IMG/VR virus record: IMGVR_UViG_3300025703_000003
Span: 1-53,125 of that record
Direction: 5' to 3' (one strand)
From: a virus
DNA: 53,125 bases
Shown here: piece after piece, positions 13,651 to 22,772 of the stretch
Layout of the letters: the number at the start of each line of letters is the position of its first letter
Numbering within the stretch: position 1 is the first letter of the stretch
Notes under the pieces: model-generated
What the model saw: only the letters and a program-made list of their open reading frames with translations
What the model was told of the DNA's origin: nothing
Databases searched by the model: none
Position numbers and translations under genes: made by a program

Positions 13651-14954
13651 GGTTGCCAGACCAGTCGGCCAACGGCTTGCGCGCCAGCACCACCGGCGCT
13701 GAGGTCAATCATCACCTGGTCGAGAATGTAATTGAAGCCCGCGAGACTTAGGGCCGTATCCGCAGGGATTCCGGCTTTCGGGTTGTAGACGGTGATCACA
13801 TCATCGATATCGTGCGCTGGTTGGTCACGCAACGTGAAGGTCGATTTCTCAAGTGAACCAATTGAAGTCAGCCCGATCGCGAGCGCCATCGCTTGGGCTG
13901 CGTTCGGGTCGCCTTGTTGGATGTTCGTCGTGAACTTCTGCAAGAGCACTGAGTACGTTCCGGTGAGTGGCGGAAGTGTGTACTGCGGCACCGTCCAGTC
14001 AGCAGGCGCGTCGGCAAAGAACGTCGGGGAACCAGGATAAGAATCCCACCAAAACACGGTGACTGGTGGGTTCGCCTTCGTGCCACTCGACTCGACGCAG
14101 ATGACGTTAGGAACCTGCTGGTTACTAATAGCTCTCGAAATTTGATACGGAGAAGTAGACGTGTTCGCTAAGTATTCGACGCACGATGTAATGCTCGACG
14201 GGTCAGGAACGACAACGAGACAGAGCGCACCGGTGCAGTTGAAGTAGAGGGCGGCTCCGTAGGCCGAGGCCAGGTCCGTCGCGGCTTTCGCGGGATCATC
14301 ACCAATCGCGTAATGCGCCAGAGGCGCGTCTGCACTAATGATGTCCGTCTCTCCGACGGGGAACGGAATCGAGAAGTAACCTGCGTAACTGCTTGCCCTA
14401 GCGATTATCTCGTAAATCGCGTCAGTAATAGTCTCGACATCACCCGGACCGCCGCCAGACCAAGGATAATTGAACGAGAGCCTCGACAACCACTCCATGC
14501 GGTCGCTCATCGTCCCCTTGAAGATCATTCCATTTGAATCTCGGTTGATGTCCACTTCATCGATGAGGAACACGCCGAGTTGCGCGTAGGTCGCGACACC
14601 GCTGACATACGTGCCCTTGAAAATCCTCATCTCGTTTCCGTAAGGGGAGAACCACCCGTCATTAGTACCGGCTATCGGTAGAAGGTCTCCGCCTGGGTCA
14701 TTGGCGAGGTCATTGAGAATAACGATGTTCGTTGCAGTACGTCGGATGATGTTCGACCGGTCGATCTTCACCGTGCCCGAGACGTATTTGAACGTTCCGA
14801 GAAGCGTCTGCGATGTGTAGCCTGCGTTGATGCTCGTCCAGATTTCGACGTAGCCGAGTGGTCGGAGTATCGGCACGGTGTACGCCGCGAGCCAGTCCGC
14901 TATTGAAATAGGCGTTGGAACGCCGATTGTAGAACCGTATAACTGACCGGCCAT
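13647..14954 (-). CDS. Tail hub/minor tail protein
   Basis: A 435-residue protein with an N-terminal domain containing YVEIWTSINAGYTSQTLLGTF and IDRSNIIRRTATNIVI, followed by FLIDEVDINRDSNGMIFKGTMSDRMEWL, then a long beta-rich region. This order is typical of siphovirus tail-hub proteins of actinophages that follow the distal tail protein. It is encoded downstream of the tape measure and the 124-residue tail protein. Confidence 0.65.
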   Translation of the reverse strand: MAGQLYGSTIGVPTPISIADWLAAYTVPILRPLGYVEIWTSINAGYTSQTLLGTFKYVSGTVKIDRSNIIRRTATNIVILNDLANDPGGDLLPIAGTNDGWFSPYGNEMRIFKGTYVSGVATYAQLGVFLIDEVDINRDSNGMIFKGTMSDRMEWLSRLSFNYPWSGGGPGDVETITDAIYEIIARASSYAGYFSIPFPVGETDIISADAPLAHYAIGDDPAKAATDLASAYGAALYFNCTGALCLVVVPDPSSITSCVEYLANTSTSPYQISRAISNQQVPNVICVESSGTKANPPVTVFWWDSYPGSPTFFADAPADWTVPQYTLPPLTGTYSVLLQKFTTNIQQGDPNAAQAMALAIGLTSIGSLEKSTFTLRDQPAHDIDDVITVYNPKAGIPADTALSLAGFNYILDQVMIDLSAGGAGAQAVGRLVWQP

Positions 14955-15328
14955 TACGCAGATACCTCGAAGAATTTCACCGTCCAGGTGTCGACGTAAT
15001 CATTGAGCCACGTCGAGTACTGAACTGCACCGAGTGGGTCAGTCGCGGGGTCTATTCCAACGACCATCGTCGAAGTATCAGGGAAAGTGATCGTGAGTGG
15101 GACGCCCTCCATGAGCATTGCTTCTAGTGCCGCGTCGTTGGCGACAGAATTAGGAATCGCGATCATCGTCCACGTTCCACCACGTCGTATGACGTCGACC
15201 GAGAGAACCGTATACGGATAGTCGAGTGGGTAGTACGCCGCGCCGTTGGAGTGAAGAAGTGGCTTGTAGTCGGGGTTACCGATGAAGGTAATCGTCGTCG
15301 TGCCGTCAGTGATCGTGGCATCGCTCAT
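14954..15328 (-). CDS. Small tail protein (distal-tail-like), 124 aa
   Basis: It starts MSDATITDGTTTITFIGNP at 15328, ATGA-coupled to the tape measure gene. It is beta-rich with VDVIRRGGTWTMIAIPN and DTWTVKFFEVSA. By position immediately after the tape measure it is the probable distal tail-type protein, although it is shorter than most. Confidence 0.6.
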   Translation of the reverse strand: MSDATITDGTTTITFIGNPDYKPLLHSNGAAYYPLDYPYTVLSVDVIRRGGTWTMIAIPNSVANDAALEAMLMEGVPLTITFPDTSTMVVGIDPATDPLGAVQYSTWLNDYVDTWTVKFFEVSA

Positions 15329-18045
15329 CGAACCACCGCCAGTCCTGAAGTGCCACCACGGAGTTCGGCGGCGAGTTGACGGAGCGCCTGGTCGATGTAG
15401 GTCTTGGTTGCATTAAGTGACGCTGCGTCATTGCCGGGCGCGGGATGAATGTTGATAGCCCCCGAGGCGATATTGAGCACTACTCCCCTGCTGAGAGACC
15501 GTGTCGGTGTGGGTGCGACTGGGGCTGACATAAAACCAATAGGAGTGCTCGCATTGGTCCCATTGAGATTCGCACCCGTCTGAGTCTTATACGCTGCGCC
15601 GATCGCCGCGCGATAGACCGAACCGGATACCGCGATGCCGTTTACCATGAGGGCCGTCAGAGACCCCGTGGTGGCAGTTGTCGCGGCCTTGACGGCGGCT
15701 TTGGCCTTCGCGGCGGCGGCTTTGGCTTCTTTTTGAAGTTCCGCTTGACCGGCGTCGGCGATCTTCACTGATTCGGCGGCGGTGAACCCGGCCTTCTCCA
15801 AGGCTTTCACGGAGTCAGTGAATGGCTTCACGGCGTCGTGAAGGGCCTGGGTCGCTTTGTTCGCCGGTACACCCAGGGCTTTGAGTTGTTCGACGCCTTT
15901 CGCGAAGGGCATCTTGATAGCGGTGACGACTTCACTAGTCAAAGTCGTCTGAGCCTTTACTGCATCTGCGGCTGATTTCTTGGCGGCGGCTGTCGCAGCA
16001 CTCGTGGCCTTCTTCGCGGCAGCGGCAGCGGCTTTGATTGCGACTGTGTTCGGCGGTGCGATGTAAGCGTCGACCTGTCGTTGATACTGCGCTGTGCCGT
16101 GCGTCGCCACGCTGTGCTTGTAGGCAGCAGCGTATGAAGCGCTCAGCGCACTCACCGCTTTCGTGTTCGTGTCGAGAGATGTCTTGCTGTCGGGTGTGAA
16201 TGAAAACCCGAAGAGTTTCGCGGCCTTCGTGTCGAATTTGTTCAACGCAGAGAGTTTCGAAGGACTGTTCTTGTCTAGCGCCGCCTGAGCATCATATTTC
16301 TGTTGAAATTGTGCAGAATTGTTCACCGTCCCGAACACTGAATTAGAGATGTCGTTGATAGCGCCGACAATCTGTTTACGACCGAGAATCGCTGCGGCGA
16401 CCGCGATACTTATCGGGTTGAGAAGTGAGAGAAACGATGCACCCATCGCCTTCGTCTCAGTTCCAACGACTCCCGCTGTTTCGGCGGTGGTAGTTCCAAT
16501 AGTCGCGATGGATGTATCAGCCAAACCCGTTTGAACCGCAACCTTATCCGCCATCGTCGTCGCACCACCTGACATCGTGACGAAGGCGATGACTGACCTC
16601 GCTGCTTGAGCAACGGCGGTAGCGCCCATCTTGATAAGCGCGGGAGCGAGAATGGTGGCAATAACAGCCTCGACCGCGTGCGCCTCCGTCGAACCCTTCG
16701 CGAACCACCCAACGACATCCACCAGTCCATTGATGACCGGAAGAATTGCCCCCGCGACTTTCGTCAATGCGGGAACGAGAACGCTGCCGAGTTTCGTCCC
16801 ATCGTCGCTGACGGCCGCGCCGAGAATTGCCATCTTGCCTTGAAGGGTCTGCTGTTCAATGGCCGAAGCCTTCGTTACGGTGTTGTTCTGATTCACTGCC
16901 GTTGTTGCTTTGTTGTACGAGTTCGTTCCAGCATCGAGAACCGCCGTCATCTGCTTCGCGGCCGAGGCACCGAAGATAAGTGTCGCCGTCGCCAACTGCT
17001 GTTGCTGAGTCATGGTCTTAAACTTCGGCCCGAGTTTTTCGATGATCGTTGACATCGGGGTTATTTGACCCTTCGCGTTCACGACTTGGATCCCGTATTC
17101 CTTGAGCGTGTCCCTTGCGGTGATGTTCGTCTTGGTCGTTCCAGTTGCCGCACCAGCCAACGCTGTGTACGAACCTTGCAAGGCTGTAAGAGCACCGCGA
17201 CCCGTAATCCCGTTATGAGTCAGGTCCACCATCAAGGCGCTGAGGTCTTTCAAGGGCGGGGCCAACGTACCGAGACGGCCCTTCACCCGCTCGACGCTCG
17301 CCGCCAAGGTATCGATACCTATCCCGGTGGCACGGCTCGCGTTGAAGAGCGTCTGCGCGGCACCCGCGGCCTGTGATACAGGTACCTGAAATGCCTGCAT
17401 GACACCGGCGAGCGTCTGCGTCGACGTGGTTAAATCGTTCCCACTCGCCGCTGCTAGGTCCATTGCGTTATTCATGAACGTCGTCGATTGAGCGGTCGTT
17501 AGCGCTTGACCCTGAATTGATTTGAGTTCGCCCGCTACCTGGGAGAACGCCTGGGCCTGCTTGATACCCGAGTACTCCGCTTTACCAGCCGTGTTCAAAA
17601 ACGCGTTACCGACGTTGGTCGCGGCTTTCACAGTGATGTTTTCACTGGTGGCAATCGAGGCGTTCGCCGTCTGCATGTCGATGGCGAGTTTGACCGACGC
17701 AGCACCGATTGCCGCTATTCCCAATGCCGCGACCTTGGGTCCGCTCAACAACGAAGCCGGGACACCGAGACTTGAGAGGGAACCAGAGGCTTTCTGCCCG
17801 ATGTCATTCCAGAGGCCCTTGATCTTGCCCGTCTCTGTTTCAGCGGACTTGACCGCATCTTTTCCGATGTCTTTCGCGCCTTTACCGAACCCACTTGAGA
17901 GCGCAGCGCCAGCGTCCGCACCGGCCGTATCGGCCTTGGACGCTAACGCGCCACCAGCGCTGAGGTCGGTTTCGGCAATGTCAGCTTTGACCGCTGAGGT
18001 ATTCGCTCGTACGACAATCTGGGCTTCGCCGACAGTGGTGATCAT
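15325..18045 (-). CDS. Tail tape measure protein
   Basis: A 906-residue, Ala/Lys-rich protein. The first 350 or so residues match the TP901-type tape measure core (DMQTANASIATSENITVKA, FNASRATGIGIDTLAASVERVKGRLG split by normal spacing, TATLIFGASAAKQMTAVL), then hydrophobic segments (GAILPVINGLVDVVGWFAKG) and a long helical tail. By the usual rule of about 1.5 angstrom per residue it predicts a tail near 135 nm. It directly follows the frameshifted tail chaperone genes. Confidence 0.93.
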   Translation of the reverse strand: MITTVGEAQIVVRANTSAVKADIAETDLSAGGALASKADTAGADAGAALSSGFGKGAKDIGKDAVKSAETETGKIKGLWNDIGQKASGSLSSLGVPASLLSGPKVAALGIAAIGAASVKLAIDMQTANASIATSENITVKAATNVGNAFLNTAGKAEYSGIKQAQAFSQVAGELKSIQGQALTTAQSTTFMNNAMDLAAASGNDLTTSTQTLAGVMQAFQVPVSQAAGAAQTLFNASRATGIGIDTLAASVERVKGRLGTLAPPLKDLSALMVDLTHNGITGRGALTALQGSYTALAGAATGTTKTNITARDTLKEYGIQVVNAKGQITPMSTIIEKLGPKFKTMTQQQQLATATLIFGASAAKQMTAVLDAGTNSYNKATTAVNQNNTVTKASAIEQQTLQGKMAILGAAVSDDGTKLGSVLVPALTKVAGAILPVINGLVDVVGWFAKGSTEAHAVEAVIATILAPALIKMGATAVAQAARSVIAFVTMSGGATTMADKVAVQTGLADTSIATIGTTTAETAGVVGTETKAMGASFLSLLNPISIAVAAAILGRKQIVGAINDISNSVFGTVNNSAQFQQKYDAQAALDKNSPSKLSALNKFDTKAAKLFGFSFTPDSKTSLDTNTKAVSALSASYAAAYKHSVATHGTAQYQRQVDAYIAPPNTVAIKAAAAAAKKATSAATAAAKKSAADAVKAQTTLTSEVVTAIKMPFAKGVEQLKALGVPANKATQALHDAVKPFTDSVKALEKAGFTAAESVKIADAGQAELQKEAKAAAAKAKAAVKAATTATTGSLTALMVNGIAVSGSVYRAAIGAAYKTQTGANLNGTNASTPIGFMSAPVAPTPTRSLSRGVVLNIASGAINIHPAPGNDAASLNATKTYIDQALRQLAAELRGGTSGLAVVR

Positions 18046-18730
18046 TATTTCTTACGCCACTTACTCTGTATCTCTTCGTCACGGCCCTGTGCGAGGATGG
18101 CGGCTTCTTTGGCCTTGCGGTCTTGCTCTTTCGTGATGGCCCCGGGAACAATGTCGTCGTCGTTGCTCACGATGAAGGGCGCGTTCAACTGGCCGTTGAG
18201 ATCACCGCGTACCTCTGAGCGCGTGTTGAATCCACCGCTCAACTCATCCAAGAGAAAGACGTACACGAGATCGAGCCACTCCTTTAGTTCGAGTCCGTTG
18301 GGGTCGACTTGGGCGAGCGTGCAGCGGGCCGAGAGGTCGGCTTCGTAGAAGACGGACCAGTGCGCGAGCCGGACCGCCGCTTGGTAAAACGGCCCGCGTA
18401 GAACTCTCCGAGTCTCGCGTAGACATCAATGACTGTTACTTGGTCGATGATGACGTCAGTGTCGTGGACTAACTTGTCCCACTTCTCGCGGTCGTCGTCT
18501 AAGACACAGCCGTCGACGTACTTCAGGGCCTCGTTGTAGTCGATGTTCCCGTTGATATCAGTGACCTTGATCATGTCCAAGGCAACGCCTGCGGGCAACT
18601 TGCCCGCGAAGCGGATTATCGTTTCGACTTCAAGACCCTTCTTCGAGTAGCCGACGATCGGCACGGAGGCCGGTTCAGCCTTTCGCAACTTAACGTCGGT
18701 CACCTTCCCTACTGGTTCGAGTGTTGGCAT
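18045..18730 (-). CDS. Tail assembly chaperone, frameshift fusion
   Basis: A -1 frameshift near the four-T run (minus strand; plus 18386-18389) would join the first chaperone reading frame to a second open frame reading QAAVRLAHWSVFYEADLSA, ending at 18045 with IQSKWRKK. That second frame lacks its own good start until a GTG near 18266. The arrangement just before the tape measure gene is the standard G/GT tail chaperone pair of siphoviruses. The precise slip codon is inferred, not proven. Confidence 0.75.
18284..18730 (-). CDS. Tail assembly chaperone (short form)
   Basis: A 148-residue protein starting MPTLEPVGKVTDVKLRK at 18730 after AAGGAA. The C-terminal 35 residues (after FYAGRFTK) are basic and low complexity, as expected for out-of-frame readthrough before termination. 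Family position (between tail completion genes and the tape measure) and the overlapping -1 frame identify it as the unshifted tail chaperone. Confidence 0.75.
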   Translation of the reverse strand: MPTLEPVGKVTDVKLRKAEPASVPIVGYSKKGLEVETIIRFAGKLPAGVALDMIKVTDINGNIDYNEALKYVDGCVLDDDREKWDKLVHDTDVIIDQVTVIDVYARLGEFYAGRFTKRRSGSRTGPSSTKPTSRPAARSPKSTPTDSN

Positions 18731-18765
18731 TCGATTCCTTTCATAGCGTGGGTTTGAAATACAGA

Positions 18766-19170
18766 TTAGGACGGGAACGGCTGATAGAAGAGGTACATCT
18801 GATCCGTGAGAAATCTCCGCGCCGGCGTGCCGGGGTGGTGAGAGACCTTCGCAAAGATTGCTGCCCCGTCGGCGCCGTACCATCGAAGCGCTTTTGCCTT
18901 AACCGGGTAGATGTCGTGAGGCTTCGTACCCTCATGGACGTACAAGGCGTAGGGCTGCAGGGCTGCAATGACTACAGTGAAACCTTCTGGCGAGTCGTAG
19001 AAACGCTTCACGATGGACTGAGAGAGTCTGCCTGTTCTCTTAGGACACGCGACGATGGCTGCGTTCTGGACGACTTGGGATTTGCCGATCATGTAACGAC
19101 CAACAATCCCGTCAGGACCGTGGAGCATGTTCTCGACGACCGCTCCGTCGATTATCAACTTGTACGCCAT
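18766..19170 (-). CDS. HK97 gp10-like tail completion protein
   Basis: A 134-residue protein with PKRTGRLSQSI, YALYVHEGTKPHDIYP, KAKALRWYG and HHPGTPARRFL. This succession (TGxLxxS, VHxGTxPHxI, HPGTxxxxFL) is the hallmark of the HK97 gp10 family that completes the head-tail joint. It lies between the tail terminator-like gene and the chaperones. Confidence 0.85.
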   Translation of the reverse strand: MAYKLIIDGAVVENMLHGPDGIVGRYMIGKSQVVQNAAIVACPKRTGRLSQSIVKRFYDSPEGFTVVIAALQPYALYVHEGTKPHDIYPVKAKALRWYGADGAAIFAKVSHHPGTPARRFLTDQMYLFYQPFPS

Positions 19171-19680
19171 CTACGGCTCATCAATTGAGACGTCGAGTTG
19201 CAGCCTCATCGCCGCCATGCCGCCCTGCGGACCCAAGGGTAGGACCTGACCAATGACAAAACCTGCGGACTGACTCTTAACGGCCAAGTCCTGTTTCTTG
19301 ATTTTCGCCGCGCACGAGAGTAACGCCCCGGCGTCTCGGACGGCTTGGGTTCCGTTGGCGTTCAGGATGTTGTCGGGCGCAGGGTTAACACCCCCGTCAT
19401 TCCAGTAGCCGTAGGTCGCGACGGTTCTAAGGATCATGACGAAGAAACTTACTGAGAAAACGAGACCTTGGGCACTTTGGATGTTCTGGCCCTGTGGAGC
19501 GCCAGGTTGTCCAGTGTTGCCCGCTCCGACGTAGAGATAGAGCCCGGGCTTGTCCCAAGGCACCTCACCCGCTGCCACGTAACGATTGCCCTCGAGCGTG
19601 AAGCCCGGGATCAGCGCGAGTTGCTCCGCGAAGGAATCCAGCAGGTCATTGGCCGACGAACCCAGGTCGCTTAACTTCAT
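19171..19680 (-). CDS. Tail terminator-like protein
   Basis: A 169-residue protein starting MKLSDLGSSANDLLDSFAE. The alpha/beta pattern (AEQLALIPGF, GLYLYVGAGNTG, GLVFSVSFFVMILRTV, LQLDVSIDEP) and its position between connectors and the chaperones fit a tail terminator. The assignment rests mainly on synteny. Confidence 0.6.
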   Translation of the reverse strand: MKLSDLGSSANDLLDSFAEQLALIPGFTLEGNRYVAAGEVPWDKPGLYLYVGAGNTGQPGAPQGQNIQSAQGLVFSVSFFVMILRTVATYGYWNDGGVNPAPDNILNANGTQAVRDAGALLSCAAKIKKQDLAVKSQSAGFVIGQVLPLGPQGGMAAMRLQLDVSIDEP

Positions 19681-19682
19681 GT

Positions 19683-20009
19683 CTACTCAGTGACGGCGGA
19701 TGGCTCAGTCTCGTCCGATTCAGGGGGTAGCGAGGACTTTCTGGCCTTCGTCGGAACGTCGTCGCCCACAAGATCAAAGTCGCCAGAATCGCCTTCTGGG
19801 GCCTCCTCAACGGCATCCATGAAATGACCCCCAGAACGCAGGTTTTCGAGGTACTCACGGATGCCCGAGGTTGACTGGCTCTTGAAGTGCTCGATCATGC
19901 CCTGTTGGACGCCCAAGTCACTTCGTTCGAACTCACGCTTGAGTTGGTCCTTCTCCGCCTTGGTCGCTCCGGCTGTCGTGAAGCGTTTCACGGGAAACAA
20001 TTCAGCCAT
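19683..20009 (-). CDS. Hypothetical head-tail region protein, 108 aa
   Basis: It starts MAELFPVKRFTTAGATKAEKD. The first 60 residues are charged and helical (KREFERSDLGVQQGMIEHFKSQ); the C-terminus is an acidic, disordered tail. It overlaps the preceding small gene by eight bases and sits among head-tail joining genes. Function unknown. Confidence 0.75.
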   Translation of the reverse strand: MAELFPVKRFTTAGATKAEKDQLKREFERSDLGVQQGMIEHFKSQSTSGIREYLENLRSGGHFMDAVEEAPEGDSGDFDLVGDDVPTKARKSSLPPESDETEPSAVTE

Positions 20010-20136
20010 TGGTGACTCCCCTCAAGAACGCTGGTGCCGTGCTTACCACCGGCGCTTTGTTCGCAGTATCGGCCACCACCTTCGGCGCTTCGGTTTTGAC
20101 TTCTTCGGGGGCTGCAAAGGGATCTGTGTCACTCAT
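20002..20136 (-). CDS. Small acidic protein, 44 aa
   Basis: It starts MSDTDPFAAPEEVKTEAPK at 20136 after GAAGGAA and overlaps the upstream gene by eight bases. It is Ala/Pro/Glu-rich and probably disordered. Its start resembles that of the upstream gene (MSDTPEVVP), which hints at a local duplication. Confidence 0.65.
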   Translation of the reverse strand: MSDTDPFAAPEEVKTEAPKVVADTANKAPVVSTAPAFLRGVTNG

Positions 20137-20389
20137 CGGTTTCCTTCTCATACTCGTACGTTCCGGGACCGTCCGCGACCTCAATAACGTCGACTTCGTC
20201 GTTACCAACGCGCGCGTACTGGTCATCGGCATTGCCAGGCGCACCCGAAACCTGAACCTTCTCGCCGTCGACTTCCTTCTCGACGATTACAGGGTCACGC
20301 GGCTCTTGCTGCTTGATTTCCTTCGGGTCGACACCATCGAACTCTGTGACGCTCTCAGATGCGGGAACGACTTCGGGTGTATCGCTCAT
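20129..20389 (-). CDS. Acidic hypothetical protein, 86 aa
   Basis: It starts MSDTPEVVPASESVTEFD at 20389 after AAGGAG. About a third of the residues are Asp or Glu, and the central part contains PVIVEKEVDGEKVQVSG, which looks beta-like. Not recognised. It lies between the head-tail connector and the tail terminator genes. Confidence 0.7.
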   Translation of the reverse strand: MSDTPEVVPASESVTEFDGVDPKEIKQQEPRDPVIVEKEVDGEKVQVSGAPGNADDQYARVGNDEVDVIEVADGPGTYEYEKETDE

Positions 20390-20398
20390 GATTCTCCT

Positions 20399-20605
20399 TT
20401 ATCGGTTAAAAACATTGGGGCCAACGGTGGCACGATTAAACGAATTACATTCCAAATTCCGAATTGAGTCGGTAAGAATCTTGGGCCCGTGAACAGTGAG
20501 GCGTTGCAAACGGTGAAGAACGACGGTCGTTGCGGCCCACGGACGACTTCGAACCTTCATTGCCCAGTGGTCAAACTTCAGTCGCCTAACGCTGTATCGG
20601 TTCAT
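20399..20605 (-). CDS. Basic hypothetical protein, 68 aa
   Basis: It starts MNRYSVRRLKFDHWAMKVR at 20605 after AAGGAG, nine bases after the connector gene. It is rich in Arg, His and aromatic residues (DHWAMKVRSRPWAATTVVL). Not recognised. Its strong ribosome-binding site and tight spacing support a real gene. Confidence 0.65.
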   Translation of the reverse strand: MNRYSVRRLKFDHWAMKVRSRPWAATTVVLHRLQRLTVHGPKILTDSIRNLECNSFNRATVGPNVFNR

Positions 20606-20614
20606 GATTCTCCT

Positions 20615-21523
20615 TTATGTCGGTGATGGGAATTGCTGACGCTGATTTCTAGCGGTATCTGGTGAAAAGACTAGAGGTTTCTTCATCAGACCATTGGGAT
20701 TCACGCTACGAAGCCACATATCGACCGTTCGAAGACCCGTAGGGCCACCCTTGGACATGACGTCGACGACTGAAGCGATCTGGGCGGTTACTCCCTGGCG
20801 GGTGATCGTCGTCACTCGGTCGGGGTAGGCGTTCATGTCGCCCAAGAACGGGATCGCGAGGTTCTCGGCGAGAGACTTACAGGCCATCCGTCCGCCCGAG
20901 CCGCAGTCCTGACCGAACATGTACGTGACCGAGAACGTACCCTCTTGGGTGTCAGGGAAGTATTGAGTCTGGGACACGGGCCATCCCCATCTGGCTGTGG
21001 CCTTGGCGCCTTGGTAGGGCAGCATCCGAATCAGCCACTTGTTCTCGCGCAGTTCGTATTCATCCGCAGGAATGACAGTCCCGTCGATCTTGACTTCGAC
21101 TATCTCCGTGACGGGGTAGTCGTAGAGTTCGATGTAGGGCGCGGTGTCCTCGGCGTAGAGCGACATGACCGGAGGCTCGCCGAGGTTATTGACCAACGAA
21201 GCTCCCCAGCCATAGCCCCACGACCCCCAACCCGCCGAAGTCCAGGCTCGCACATCGGCATTGACCGGCCTCGAAACGGGACGAATCGTTACAGGCCCAC
21301 AGTTGCCCGTGAACCTGTGGGCCGTTCGCTCGTAGAGGATTTCGGTTGCTGACTGCGCGGCCTCGGCGCAGATCACCGCGACGATCTCGTCGCTGATTGG
21401 TGAGAGCGGGGGTATCGCCTGCGTGAGTGTCGCGTTAATCGACGCAACCGCGCTTTGAATCGCCAACGAGGATAGGACGTCGTCACCGGTGATCCACGGA
21501 CTGCAACTCGATGATCTGGGCAA
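20615..21523 (-). CDS. Head-tail connector protein
   Basis: A 302-residue protein. I place the start at a TTG (21523) six bases after AGAGGG, because no ATG or GTG in the frame has a plausible site. The alpha-helical N-terminal part (AVICAEAAQSATEILYERTAHRFTG) followed by a beta-rich middle (YDYPVTEIVEVKIDGTVIPADEYEL split normally) is the classic order of siphovirus connector/adaptor proteins of actinophages. It follows the tail-tube-like gene. Confidence 0.75.
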   Translation of the reverse strand: MPRSSSCSPWITGDDVLSSLAIQSAVASINATLTQAIPPLSPISDEIVAVICAEAAQSATEILYERTAHRFTGNCGPVTIRPVSRPVNADVRAWTSAGWGSWGYGWGASLVNNLGEPPVMSLYAEDTAPYIELYDYPVTEIVEVKIDGTVIPADEYELRENKWLIRMLPYQGAKATARWGWPVSQTQYFPDTQEGTFSVTYMFGQDCGSGGRMACKSLAENLAIPFLGDMNAYPDRVTTITRQGVTAQIASVVDVMSKGGPTGLRTVDMWLRSVNPNGLMKKPLVFSPDTARNQRQQFPSPT

Positions 21524-21537
21524 TTTTCGCCCTCTGC

Positions 21538-22761
21538 TTAACCGGCAGCTTGCGCCACGTAGGACGGAACAGGCACGACGTCTGCGCCGCACGCGGTCCA
21601 CTGAAGGATCTCGCTCGAGTCGAACGGGAACTGACCCGAAGGTCCACCGCCCCAGTTCGGGTTCGGGAAGGCCACGCCGTTGTAGAGCGCCTGCAACTCA
21701 GAGTTGCTAACGTCCCTCACTCCAACCACGAAGTACGTGCACAGCGGCAGCGCGAACCAGGTGTACGGAGTAACGGGGTCTTGGTGACCTTCGGTGAATC
21801 GCTCCATGAAGAACTCGAGTGAAACACCGTTCGGGTTACCCACAATGCCAGGGGTCGGGGTTTGCTGACCGACTCCGATTCCAGGCCCGGCCGAGAGGTC
21901 GGTCTCGTTCGGTACGCCGGCGGGCTTGACCGAACCAGTGTCGACGAAGACGGGAATCAGTGCAGCGGCGGCGATCGTCGTGGTGATCGATGGAGCGGAG
22001 ACCGCGAGGCTGACTGCACCGATGGCTCCCGTCTCAGTGACCGTGAAGACGATCTTGGCGGTGTTGGTGTCGCCAGTGATCTGGAAGGTCGTTCCCGCCG
22101 GCACCAACTTCGTCAAGGCCGTGACCGTGAGTGAAGTGACCGTTCCAGTCCCCGATGCAGCAGAGGTGGCCTGTGAACCGATGGCTGGGACCGTGCCGAT
22201 CTTCTGCAAGGTGCCGAGGTAGCGACCGTAGACGACGACTCCGAGTCCGCCAGCAGCGAAGGTGAATCCCGACACGACGTTCTGGTTCGTGGTCCCCGAA
22301 GCAACGACAACAGTCTGGTCGGGGCCGATTGGCGTACGGCCATAGACCGAGTAGTTCGCGTAGGCGTAGTCGTAGGTCCCTGCGGGCAGTGTCCCACCAG
22401 TTGCTTCGAGCGTGACCGTGGGCGCGCCTGACGGCGCACCCAAAGCAACGGCAGCGTCGGAGAACAACGTGCCACCCGTGAGCAAGGCTTCGATCTGCGG
22501 GTCCGGATAGACCATCTCGATATCGACGGTGTACCACTTCTGGATGTCTCCACGTAAGTACCAGACTCCGAGGTTTCCAGCGGCGTTCTTGATAGCTCCG
22601 GTATCACCTGCCTCGTTGACCTGCGTCAAGGTGGCCTTCATCATCTGGTCTGTCACGAACACTGAAGTGCCGGGGATGATGTTGCCGGACCCGTCGAGTT
22701 GCGTGATGCGCGTGCACTTGGCGAAAACGATGCCGCCGGGTGGAAGGGTGGATTCGGTCAT
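21538..22761 (-). CDS. Tail tube-like structural protein
   Basis: A 407-residue protein. Residues 1-110 (FVTDQMMKATLTQVNEAGD, LGVWYLRGDIQKWYTVDIE, DPQIEALLTGGTLFSD) read like a tail-tube fold. Residues 115-275 are Ala/Thr/Gly-rich and resemble one or two Ig-like inserts, and the C-terminus returns to a structured region with Trp and Cys. Its place before the connectors is unusual for a major tail protein, so a neck or inner-tail role is possible. Confidence 0.6.
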   Translation of the reverse strand: MTESTLPPGGIVFAKCTRITQLDGSGNIIPGTSVFVTDQMMKATLTQVNEAGDTGAIKNAAGNLGVWYLRGDIQKWYTVDIEMVYPDPQIEALLTGGTLFSDAAVALGAPSGAPTVTLEATGGTLPAGTYDYAYANYSVYGRTPIGPDQTVVVASGTTNQNVVSGFTFAAGGLGVVVYGRYLGTLQKIGTVPAIGSQATSAASGTGTVTSLTVTALTKLVPAGTTFQITGDTNTAKIVFTVTETGAIGAVSLAVSAPSITTTIAAAALIPVFVDTGSVKPAGVPNETDLSAGPGIGVGQQTPTPGIVGNPNGVSLEFFMERFTEGHQDPVTPYTWFALPLCTYFVVGVRDVSNSELQALYNGVAFPNPNWGGGPSGQFPFDSSEILQWTACGADVVPVPSYVAQAAG

Positions 22762-22772
22762 TTCATTTCTCC

